A stretch of 64,000 nt of DNA from Microbacterium testaceum. Its GTDB lineage: Bacteria > Actinomycetota > Actinomycetes > Actinomycetales > Microbacteriaceae. The stretch lies in assembly GCF_020781835.1 (NCBI RefSeq), contig NZ_JAJGNJ010000007.1, forward strand, positions 124,001 to 188,000, written 5' to 3'. A program made the position numbers and the translations under genes. Positions 19,246-25,789 of the stretch are shown piece after piece; the first letter of the stretch is position 1, and the number at the start of each line of letters is the position of its first letter. The notes under the pieces are model-generated. The model saw only the letters and a program-made list of their open reading frames with translations. It did no database searches and was not told the origin of the DNA.

Positions 19246-19317
19246 GCGTCACCCTGATCGGCGGTGCACTGCAGTCGGTCCCGCGCTGCACCCCTCGTCC
19301 CACTTCTGACGCCCCTC

Positions 19318-19704
19318 GTCCCACTTCTGCCGGCGCATGTCCCACAAATGGTCCTCCCGAGCAACCACAGGCAGCCACTTCTGGGACACACCCCTCACCC
19401 CGACACCCACCCACGCACCCCCGTCCCACTTCTGCCGGCGCATGTCCCACAAATGGTGCTCACGGGCAACCACGGGCAGCCACTTCTGGGACATACCCCT
19501 CACCCCGGCACCCACCTGACGCCCCTCGTCCCACTTCTGCCGGCGCATGTCCCACAAATGGTCCTCACGAGCAACCACAGGCAGCCACTTCTGGGACACA
19601 TCCCTCACCCCGACACCCACCCACGCACCCTCGTCTCACTTCTGCCGGCGCATGTCCCACAAATGGTCCTCAGGAGCAACCCCAGGCAGCCACTTCTGGG
19701 ACAT
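19318..19704. repeat. 105-bp tandem repeat, four copies, between convergent genes
   Basis: Units begin at 19318, 19423, 19528 and 19633, with an exact period of 105 bp; the last is cut at 19704. A stray 12-nt unit start also occurs at 19297. Each unit holds GTCCCACTTCTGCCGGCGC, then TGTCCCACAAATGG paired with CCACTTCTGGGACA, which can form a stem of 12 pairs with two mismatches around a 23-nt loop. Because 105 is 35 codons, both strands stay open. The minus-strand frame (19620 to 19249) would encode 35-residue repeats with the core SQKWLPVVARE-HLWDMRRQKWDEG. Copies 1-3 differ there mainly at synonymous positions, but copy 4 has a stop (AAG TGA). No ribosome-binding site is seen. Confidence 0.9.
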
Positions 19705-19716
19705 GCTCCCCGATCG

Positions 19717-20181
19717 TCAGCCCTTGCCACCCGGCGGGCCGACGACCAGCAGCACCACGAAGATGAGCGCGACCGCGAGCAGGATCAGGATGCCGAGCAC
19801 CCACGGCCGCCGCAGGAAGAACCGCAGCGCGCGGTCGAGGGGCCGCTGATCGCGCGGGTCGTCGCCGGCGTCGAGCCGCCATGCGCCGCGCAACCGGCCG
19901 GTGCGCTGGAGCCACATCTCGGTCGGGATCGTGGCATACGGGATGACGGCACTGACGACGGCGACGGCCGTGGGACCGAGCCCCCACCGTTGATTCAGCG
20001 CGACGAGCACCGCCGTCGCGCCGTAGGCGAGGAACACGAACCCGTGGATGCCACCCCCGACCGTCACCGCGATCGACAGGTCGGCGGTGGCCCGCAGGAC
20101 GAGTCCGGCAATGAGCAGGGTCCACGAGATCGCCTCGGCGATCGCGAGCGTACGAAACAGGGTCAGGGGCGTGCGGAACAC
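19717..20181 (-). CDS. DUF3817-type small membrane protein
   Basis: A 154-residue membrane protein with about four helices. The N-terminal FRTLAIAEAISWTLLIAGLVLRA, a loop then GGGIHGFVFLAYGATAVLVAL, and the IPTEMWLQRTGRL segment match the DUF3817/YdzA-like family of actinobacteria. A final helix RPWVLGILILLAVALIFVVLLVVG extends beyond the core domain. GTG at 20181 follows AGGAGAGAC. The function of the family is unknown. Confidence 0.8.
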   Translation of the reverse strand: MFRTPLTLFRTLAIAEAISWTLLIAGLVLRATADLSIAVTVGGGIHGFVFLAYGATAVLVALNQRWGLGPTAVAVVSAVIPYATIPTEMWLQRTGRLRGAWRLDAGDDPRDQRPLDRALRFFLRRPWVLGILILLAVALIFVVLLVVGPPGGKG

Positions 20182-20272
20182 GTCTCTCCTCGTTCGGGTG
20201 CGGGGCTTTCCACCCTAGAGAAGCACCGCGCTCCTCACCGGCCGCACTCTTCGATGTCGAGGCAGCCCCGCG

Positions 20273-20392
20273 TCACTCGATGGGCTCGTCGTCGTGGTCG
20301 AGGGACGGGTCGGAGTTCTCCCCCTCCGCCGCGGTCGAGGTGTCGGGCTCGGGGCCGGGTTCGATGGGCGGCTTCGCGCGATCGGCATCCAT
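20273..20392 (-). CDS. Possible 39-residue acidic protein
   Basis: An ATG at 20392, five bases after AGGA, opens a short frame ending in LDHDDEPIE. It is strongly acidic (about ten Asp/Glu) and Pro-rich, with no motif. It lies upstream of the DUF3817 gene on the same strand, 91 bp away. Composition and ribosome-binding site are suggestive only. Confidence 0.35.
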   Translation of the reverse strand: MDADRAKPPIEPGPEPDTSTAAEGENSDPSLDHDDEPIE

Positions 20393-20465
20393 GGTCCTAG
20401 CCCACCACACCTCCTCGACGACAGCGGCGGCATGAACCGGCGAGCACTCGACGTAGGCTGAAGGG

Positions 20466-21488
20466 GTGGCGGAATCCCGGGGACGTGTCTGGACCGGGGT
20501 CATCCGCATCGGCCCGCACGGCGGAGCCCACCGGGTCGCGGCCCGAGCCGCGCTCAGCGTCGGCATCCCGCTGCTCGTGCTTCTGCTGATCGATCGACTG
20601 GACCTCAGCGTGTACGCCTCGTTCGGCGCCTTCGCCGCGCTGTACGGACGCCTCGATCCGCCGCGGACGCGCGTCCGGATGCAGGCGACGGCCGGTGGCA
20701 TCCTCGTGTTGTCGATGCTCTTGGGCACGCTGTTGTCGGCGCTGGCGTCGCCAGCCCTGGCGAGCGTGGTCGTCATCGCCGCGCTCGCCGCCGCGGTGAC
20801 GCTTGCCGCCTACCGTGCGCAATGGCATCCGCCCGGCGCCCTCTTCGCGGTGTTCGCGGCCGGTGCCTGCGCGAGCTTCCCCGCCGCGGCCGCGACGTTC
20901 TCTCTCGCGCTGCTGGTCGGGCTGAGCAGTGTGCTGTGGAGCCTGCTCGTCACGACCGTGTTCGTCCTCGCGCGGCGGGGCTCGTGGCGGATGCCGACGC
21001 GTCAGTCGCCGCCGATCGGAGCCGTCGCGTGGGAGATGACGGCGACCGTCGGCGTCGCCGCGCTCCTCGCGGGCGTCGCGGGGGCACTGCTGGTCGGCAC
21101 CCACTGGTACTGGGCGATGGTCGGTGCGGTCGCGGCGGTCGGCGGAGCCCACGTCACCGCGCGGCTGATCCGCGGTATGCAGCGCCTCGTCGGAACGCTC
21201 GTGGGTGTGCTCATCGCCGCGGGGCTGCTGGCCCTGCAGCTGCCGCCGTGGGCTGTCGTGATCGTCGCAGTCGTGATGCAGGTCGGCGCCGAATTGTTCG
21301 TCGGGCGCAACTACGGCATCGCGATGCTGTTCATCACACCGCTCGCCCTACTGATGATCTCGCTCGCCTCGCCCGCGGCGCCCGACATGCTGCTGCGCGA
21401 TCGCGTCCTCGAGACCGTGATCGGTGTCGCCGTCGGCACGGTCGTGGCGATCGTCTCGGCGGCGTTGCGGCGCCGCTCCCCCGCCTGA
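20466..21488 (+). CDS. FUSC-like aromatic-acid-exporter-type membrane protein
   Basis: A 340-residue polytopic membrane protein arranged as two halves of about five or six helices each. The segments LDLSVYASFGAFAALYGRLDPPRTRVRMQATAGG and HWYWAMVGAVAAVGGAHVTARLIRGMQRLVGTLVG have the family pattern of FUSC/YccS/AaeB-like proteins, which export aromatic acids or support envelope functions. It lacks the large cytoplasmic domain. GTG at 20466 is 6 nt after TAGGCT (20454-20459), a leaderless-type start. It leads an operon with ribokinase (18-nt gap) and nucleoside hydrolase, so export or uptake of a nucleoside-related compound is possible (inference). Confidence 0.78.
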   Translation: MAESRGRVWTGVIRIGPHGGAHRVAARAALSVGIPLLVLLLIDRLDLSVYASFGAFAALYGRLDPPRTRVRMQATAGGILVLSMLLGTLLSALASPALASVVVIAALAAAVTLAAYRAQWHPPGALFAVFAAGACASFPAAAATFSLALLVGLSSVLWSLLVTTVFVLARRGSWRMPTRQSPPIGAVAWEMTATVGVAALLAGVAGALLVGTHWYWAMVGAVAAVGGAHVTARLIRGMQRLVGTLVGVLIAAGLLALQLPPWAVVIVAVVMQVGAELFVGRNYGIAMLFITPLALLMISLASPAAPDMLLRDRVLETVIGVAVGTVVAIVSAALRRRSPA

Positions 21489-21506
21489 ACCCGAAGGAGA
21501 CCCGTG

Positions 21507-22352
21507 ATGCCGGAGCCCACCCGAGTCGCCCTCACCGTCGTCGGCGCGATCAACGTCGATCTGACCGCCCGCGTGCATCGCGCCCCCGGGCCGGGCGAGA
21601 CCGTCGCGGACGGTGTCCTGCAGCGCGGGCCGGGCGGCAAGGGCGCGAATCAGGCCGTTGCGGCCGCGCGTCTCGGGGCCGAGGTGCGCCTGGTGGGCGC
21701 GGTGGGAGACGACCTCGACGGGCGCGGTGTCCGCGAGCAGCTGGCATCCGTCGGCGTCGACGCATCGACGGTGCAGACGTCGGACGCCGCCACCGGTACC
21801 GCCCTCATCGTCGTCGACGCCACCGGCGAGAACTCGATCGTCGTGTGCGCCGGAGCGAACGCCGAGATCGACGCTGACGCCCTCGGGATCACCCCCGGCT
21901 CCGCGGTGCTCGCGCAGTTGGAGGTGTCGGATGCCGTGGTCTCGGCCGCCGCGGAAGCCGCCGGGTTCTTCGCCCTCAACGCCGCCCCCGCGCGTCCGCT
22001 CCCGCCGGGTGTGCTCGAGCGCGCCGACCTCGTCATCGTGAACGAGACGGAGTACGCCCAGCTTCCCGAGGCGCACGACGCTCCCCTGCTCTGCGTGACG
22101 CTCGGGGCAGAGGGCGCCCGCCTGTACCGGCACGGCGAGCTACTCGCCTTCGCCGCGGGCGTCGCCACGACGGTGCGCAACACGGTCGGTGCGGGCGATG
22201 CGTTCTGCGCCGCGCTCGTCGTGGGCCTGCTGCGCGGCGACGCCGAGGACGTCGCGCTCGCACGCGCCTGCGCCGTCGGAGCCGCCGCCGTCGCGGACGA
22301 CGCGTCGCAGCCCGCCCTTCAGCCCCTCGACGCCTACGAGGCTTCGGCATGA
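21507..22352 (+). CDS. rbsK: Ribokinase (PfkB family)
   Basis: A 281-residue PfkB-family sugar kinase that makes ribose 5-phosphate. The N-terminal signature VVGAINVDLTARV, GRGPGGKGANQAVAAARLGA (PfkB signature 1, here QRGPGGKGAN), the anion-hole/base region TVRNTVGAGDAFCAALVVGL (signature 2 with catalytic Asp) and LVIVNETEY are all visible. ATG 21507 is preferred to the adjoining GTG because AAGGAG is 7 nt upstream. The stop overlaps the next start by 4 nt (ATGA). With nucleoside hydrolase it forms a two-step route from nucleoside to ribose 5-phosphate. Confidence 0.9.
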   Translation: MPEPTRVALTVVGAINVDLTARVHRAPGPGETVADGVLQRGPGGKGANQAVAAARLGAEVRLVGAVGDDLDGRGVREQLASVGVDASTVQTSDAATGTALIVVDATGENSIVVCAGANAEIDADALGITPGSAVLAQLEVSDAVVSAAAEAAGFFALNAAPARPLPPGVLERADLVIVNETEYAQLPEAHDAPLLCVTLGAEGARLYRHGELLAFAAGVATTVRNTVGAGDAFCAALVVGLLRGDAEDVALARACAVGAAAVADDASQPALQPLDAYEASA

Positions 22353-23275
22353 CCCGGCGCCCGATCCTCGTCGACTGCGACACCGGCATCGACGACGCCC
22401 TCGCGCTGGCGTACCTCGTCGCCGAGCCCGCGGTCGAGATCGTCGGCGTGACGACGGTCTCCGGGAACACGGATGCCGACCGCGCCGCAGCCAACACGCT
22501 GTCGCTGTTCCAGCTCGCCGGGGTTCACGACATCCCCGTCGCCATCGGTGCGCACCACTTCCGCGGGCGCGACTACGCCGGCGGAGCGCCGCACGTGCAC
22601 GGCGAGGACGGCGTGGGCGGGATCGGGCTGGCCGCCGCGTCGCGCGAGCCCGATACCCGCGCCGCCGTCGAGCTCATCGACCACCTCGCCCGCCGGCATC
22701 CGGATCTCACCGTCCTGGCGCTCGGCCCGCTGACGAACCTCGCCGCCTATGCCGAGGCACCGGGCGTCGCGTCGTTCGACCGGCTCGTCGTCATGGGCGG
22801 GGCCTTCGGTCACTCGGGCAACGTGACCGCCTGGGCCGAGGCGAACATCCACAACGACCCCGAGTCCGCCGCCGTCGTGTTCGCGCAGGACTGGGACGCC
22901 ACCCTCGTCCCCCTCGACGTCACGATGACGCAGACCCTGGATGCCACCGACCTCGTGCGGCTCGAAGCGATCCCGGGAGCCGTCCCCCAGGCGCTGGCCG
23001 CGATGCTGCCGGCGTACCTCGACTTCTACGAGAGCCGTGTCTTCCCCGACCGCCGCTGCGCGCTGCATGACCCTCTCGCCGCGATGGTCGCGGCGGGCGC
23101 CTTGCGCGGCGTGAGCGTCGCCTCCGGGCAAGTCGAGGTGCGGCTCACCGGCGGCGAGCGCGGCCGTACGGTGTCGTCGCGCGCGTCCTCGACGCAGCGG
23201 TGGGTGCGCGGGATGGAGGGTTCGGCCGTCGAGGTGCTGCTCGGGCGGCTCGAGGAGCGGGAGTGGCCGGGCTGA
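22349..23275 (+). CDS. Nucleoside hydrolase (IUNH family)
   Basis: A 308-residue N-ribohydrolase that splits nucleosides to base and ribose. The calcium-binding signature ILVDCDTGIDDALAL (residues 6-20) is intact. GPLTNLA, MGGAF and the substrate-binding NIHNDPESA with late ALHDPLAAM complete the family pattern. It overlaps the ribokinase gene by 4 nt, which indicates tight coupling, and the released ribose is the kinase's substrate. Purine or pyrimidine preference cannot be judged. Confidence 0.92.
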   Translation: MTRRPILVDCDTGIDDALALAYLVAEPAVEIVGVTTVSGNTDADRAAANTLSLFQLAGVHDIPVAIGAHHFRGRDYAGGAPHVHGEDGVGGIGLAAASREPDTRAAVELIDHLARRHPDLTVLALGPLTNLAAYAEAPGVASFDRLVVMGGAFGHSGNVTAWAEANIHNDPESAAVVFAQDWDATLVPLDVTMTQTLDATDLVRLEAIPGAVPQALAAMLPAYLDFYESRVFPDRRCALHDPLAAMVAAGALRGVSVASGQVEVRLTGGERGRTVSSRASSTQRWVRGMEGSAVEVLLGRLEEREWPG

Positions 23276-23297
23276 CGCCAGCATTGCGACCCGCTGC

Positions 23298-23338
23298 CCT
23301 GTGAGGCCATGATGTCCCCGTTCACAGGAACTCCAACG
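23298..23338. promoter_or_regulatory. Inverted repeat upstream of the YegP-like gene
   Basis: CCTGTGA (23298-23304) and TCACAGG (23332-23338) are perfect reverse complements 27 nt apart, ending 11 nt before the YegP-like start. They could be an operator or an mRNA hairpin. Confidence 0.3.
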
Positions 23339-23349
23339 GGGGAGGAACC

Positions 23350-23526
23350 ATGGCAGGCAAGTACGAGCTGTACACCGACAAGGCGGGCAAGTACCGCTTC
23401 CGGCTGAAGGCCCCGAACGGTCAGGTCATCGCGTCCAGCGAGGCCTACGAGTCCAAGGCATCCGCGCAGAACGGCATCGCGTCGGTGAAGGCGAATGCCG
23501 ACTCGGAGACGGTTGACCTAACCTGA
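23350..23526 (+). CDS. YegP-family protein (DUF1508), single repeat
   Basis: A 58-residue protein with one DUF1508 beta-unit: GKYELYTDKAGKYRFRLKAPNGQVIASSEAY followed by SKASAQNGIASVKANA. E. coli YegP has two such units, while single-unit versions are common in actinobacteria. It starts at ATG 23350 after GGAGGAACC and is followed 17 nt later by a strong terminator. The molecular function of the family is unknown. This gene is the left-hand neighbour of the nrdF-end remnant and island. Confidence 0.88.
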   Translation: MAGKYELYTDKAGKYRFRLKAPNGQVIASSEAYESKASAQNGIASVKANADSETVDLT

Positions 23527-23542
23527 GCGGCGGAACGACGAC

Positions 23543-23572
23543 GGGCCCCGCGCGGTCACTCGCGCGGGGCCC
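23543..23572. terminator. Terminator hairpin of the left nrdF-end copy
   Basis: A perfect 12-bp stem (23543-23554 with 23561-23572) and 6-nt loop. It follows the YegP-like gene on the plus strand and the duplicated nrdF tail on the minus strand, so it may act in both directions. A near-identical hairpin is found at 27939-27967. Confidence 0.75.
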
Positions 23573-23653
23573 GTCATCACAACCGGATCAGAAGTCCCAG
23601 TCGTCGTCCTCGGTGGCCTCGGCCTTGCCGATGACGTACGACGAACCCGAGCC
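23543..23653 (-). pseudogene. Remnant copy of the nrdF 3' end plus terminator (left end of island)
   Basis: These 111 bp match 27939-28049 with about 9 differences. They encode the same last ~20 NrdF residues ([19 protein letters not shown]) and stop. The five coding differences (Gly, Ser, Ala, Thr and Asp codons) are all synonymous. Upstream of 23653 the reading runs into unrelated island DNA, so this is a displaced tail and not a gene. It looks like the original nrdF end left behind when DNA carrying its own nrdF end was inserted. Confidence 0.9.
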
Positions 23654-23672
23654 CTCGATGACATTGTGTCCG

Positions 23673-24416
23673 TCAGCTTCTGCCCGGCTTGGCTGCCACC
23701 GGAGCGGCAAGCGTTGTCGCGGCATCAAGGACAGTGAAGAAGCGATCTGCGAAGACCTCTGCTTGCTCCCGCACCCAGCTCTGCCGGGCTACCAACACCC
23801 ACAGTGCAGTCACGAGCACCTGGACGAGCAGAATAGGCACGACCACAAGCCAACTGAGCAAGCCGACACATGCCACGCTCACAGCAATACCCAACGCCAC
23901 GGCAGACACGACCAGCCCAAATGGCTTTAGCGCGAAGAGGTTTCGCCGGAACCCATAGCTCGTGTTTTCGCTCTGCAGCAGGTCCGTTCCAGCTTCCGCC
24001 GCGCTTCGCAGCAGGGCGAGGGCTGTTCGCACAGCCTGGGCAATTGCCTCGTCTGCACCACGCGGGTCAGCCTCCTGCTCGGCGAATCCGGGGAGTTTAC
24101 GCCCGGTGAAGGCCTCCAGCTGAAGTCGGCGACGACGCACCTCAGTGTCGGCGCCCGCCACCGCCCGCAACGCGCGCGTTGTTGGCATCCCGCCCCACTG
24201 CCCCGCGAGCTCGCGCTCGATCTTCCGCCCACGAGACCTCGCGATTTCGCTCGCTACAACGCCAAAGAGCAAAGAAGCTGTCGCCGGCCCCACGGACCCG
24301 AGAAGCGCGCTGAGTTCGATGGTGCTGAGCATAAGCATGAGCACGGGCACGGTGACGAGGGCTGCGGGAAGCCAGCGGGCCTTCAGCGTGTACGAGTCGA
24401 AGTGCCCACCTACCAT
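23673..24416 (-). CDS. Four-helix membrane protein paired with the MBL-fold hydrolase
   Basis: A 247-residue protein with two N-terminal membrane helices (about 15-33 and 38-56), a ~105-residue charged cytoplasmic segment and two more helices (about 163-183 and 186-209). Conserved-looking motifs are FDSYTLKARWLPA at the N-terminus, QWGGMPTTRALR (WGG 74-76) and SENTSYGFRRN (149-159) just before helix 3. I associate this layout with small bacterial membrane proteins of unknown function and cannot name the family. The ATG overlaps the end of the hydrolase gene by 7 nt (ATGGTAG), so the two products are made together. A pore or sensor partner is a guess. Confidence 0.72.
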   Translation of the reverse strand: MVGGHFDSYTLKARWLPAALVTVPVLMLMLSTIELSALLGSVGPATASLLFGVVASEIARSRGRKIERELAGQWGGMPTTRALRAVAGADTEVRRRRLQLEAFTGRKLPGFAEQEADPRGADEAIAQAVRTALALLRSAAEAGTDLLQSENTSYGFRRNLFALKPFGLVVSAVALGIAVSVACVGLLSWLVVVPILLVQVLVTALWVLVARQSWVREQAEVFADRFFTVLDAATTLAAPVAAKPGRS

Positions 24417-25453
24417 TCGCCCTCCTCAAGAGGGGGGACGGGCGTAGCGGGTCCCCAGCCCGCGCGGTTAGTAGCTCCGTAGCAGAGAGTGGTTCCTTCA
24501 GTCACATTTACAGTGGCACCTCGTCGCCCGAGCGCGTTGGTGACCTTGGGCGAAGGGTGTTTCTCGGACAGTTTCGCGCTGCTGATGACGGCCAACGTGC
24601 TGCCGTATGCCTCCCCTTTGCGTCCCAGAATGCGGTTCAGCACGGTAGGCCCCACATTGCGGTGGCTTCCGTGGTGAGGTGCCTGCAACAGGTCAAGCGG
24701 ATAGTCCGAGAAGGTGCCGACGATCCGCTCGTACTCATCTGCTGCGTGATCGAGCGACGGGATACCCGCATCTCCAGTGAACAGGAGCCGCTTCCCGTCC
24801 GCCTGAACGAGGGTGATCACAGACCCCTTGTTGCGGGCAGACGTCTCGTCAGCGTCGGAGAGCGTTTCGACGGGGAACGCGCTGAGCACGCGCTCAAGGA
24901 CCTTCTTTCCTGTGGCGAGCATCTGCGAGCCGAACGAGCCCCGAGCGGACAGTTCGACGGCCCCGGTGACCGCGGACACGTCTCCGGCCAGTTGCTCTTC
25001 GTAGAAGGCCACCGTCGGGCCCAGAACGCGCACGGCTCCATCGAACCGGACGACCCCGGTAAACGGCTCGGTGATAGGAATGCTCTTCCTCACCGCCAGG
25101 TCGTACAACTCCACGATCCTCTCGAAGTTCGAGATTTCCGCCGCCTGACGGTTGTACTTCCACGGCAGGTGCATCATCAGCTCACCGACCTCGCAGTTCT
25201 CGAGGACCTTCACGAGCCCGTTGATGTGGTCACCATCCGGATGGGTCGAGATGACCAGGTCCACTCGCTTGGTGCCGTAGTACTGTTCGATGTGCGCTGC
25301 CAGGTCCTCACCGACCGCGCCGAATCCACCGTCGATCACAACAACGACAGGCTCGTCGCGACTCGGCGTGGTGATCCTCATACAGATGGCGTCACCGCTC
25401 TTGGTAGAGCCACCTTCTTCTGCCTCCACCGGCAGGAAGTCCACTTCGTACAT
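24410..25453 (-). CDS. Metallo-beta-lactamase-fold hydrolase (ComEC/Rec2-like stand-alone domain)
   Basis: A 347-residue soluble protein with the MBL fold. Metal motifs are STHPDGDHINGL (HPDGDH 71-76, the HxHxDH box with its first His replaced by Thr70-His71 spacing typical of ComEC-like members), FTGDAG (225-230) and APHHGSH (258-264). It opens with MYEVDFLPVEAEEG and continues VVVVIDGGFG, as in stand-alone competence-like hydrolases. It lacks the ComEC membrane channel. ATG 25453 follows AGGAGA. Members of this class act on nucleic acid or small phosphodiesters (family knowledge), so DNA or a signal nucleotide is a possible substrate. It is coupled to the downstream membrane protein and divergent from the AAA/RloB pair. 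Confidence 0.82.
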   Translation of the reverse strand: MYEVDFLPVEAEEGGSTKSGDAICMRITTPSRDEPVVVVIDGGFGAVGEDLAAHIEQYYGTKRVDLVISTHPDGDHINGLVKVLENCEVGELMMHLPWKYNRQAAEISNFERIVELYDLAVRKSIPITEPFTGVVRFDGAVRVLGPTVAFYEEQLAGDVSAVTGAVELSARGSFGSQMLATGKKVLERVLSAFPVETLSDADETSARNKGSVITLVQADGKRLLFTGDAGIPSLDHAADEYERIVGTFSDYPLDLLQAPHHGSHRNVGPTVLNRILGRKGEAYGSTLAVISSAKLSEKHPSPKVTNALGRRGATVNVTEGTTLCYGATNRAGWGPATPVPPLEEGEW

Positions 25454-25494
25454 TTTTCTCCTCTAGTTCGGTACGTTCGCTCGCACGTGCGTCC

Positions 25495-25618
25495 TTGAGC
25501 GGGTCGAACCTGGACTCGCCCAGGCACGGGGCACACGTTCCCCGTCTAGAGTTGAGGTGTCCACCAAGACATCAACCCCGATCTACCGAGGTGCTCAACC
25601 GCCGCCGGTAGGTCGGGG
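25495..25618 (+). ncRNA. Candidate structured RNA in the island's divergent intergenic region
   Basis: Three hairpins lie in a row on the plus strand: CCTGG/CCAGG (25509-25524), ACGGGG/CCCCGT (25526-25545) and a 13-bp stem with one mismatch (25576-25588 with 25606-25618). The loop of the last contains GCTCAAC (25593-25599), complementary to TTGAGC at 25495-25500 and to GTTGAG at 25551-25556, so alternative pseudoknots are possible. The region separates the two divergent pairs. It may be a small RNA, an mRNA leader for either pair, or a terminator. No known class is recognised. Confidence 0.4.
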
Positions 25619-25663
25619 TCTCTGCATCTGCGGTCACTCCGCGACTTGTGGTCGGTTTGAGCT

Positions 25664-25683
25664 CGCTAAATGCAATTTTAGCG
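25664..25683. promoter_or_regulatory. AT-rich 7-bp inverted repeat upstream of the AAA ATPase gene
   Basis: CGCTAAA and TTTAGCG flank a 6-nt centre. It is one of the few AT-rich palindromes in the window and lies 107 nt before the ATPase start. It is a possible operator or promoter element for the ATPase/RloB pair. Confidence 0.4.
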
Positions 25684-25789
25684 CGAAAACCGCCTCGAAA
25701 CCGGCTGTTTGTCCGCCGTAGGTAAAGAAATCGCTAGTTTTCTGCAAAGATTGGATCGAGGACACCCCCACGGCCTCCAAGGAGCCATC

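Noticed and set aside
19318-19704. CRISPR array
   Set aside because: The whole 105-bp unit is repeated, including what would be spacers. There is no short repeat with unique spacers and no cas gene.
24410-25453. MBL-fold protein as part of a natural competence ComEC channel
   Set aside because: It has no membrane helices, no OB domain and no comEA or comF neighbours. It is a stand-alone domain coupled to a different membrane protein.
25481-25560. tRNA- or tmRNA-like segment (GGTTCGA on the minus strand, CCACCA on the plus strand) in the island intergenic region
   Set aside because: The flanking bases do not form a 5-bp T-stem or an acceptor stem, and no anticodon arm can be drawn. Only local hairpins remain.
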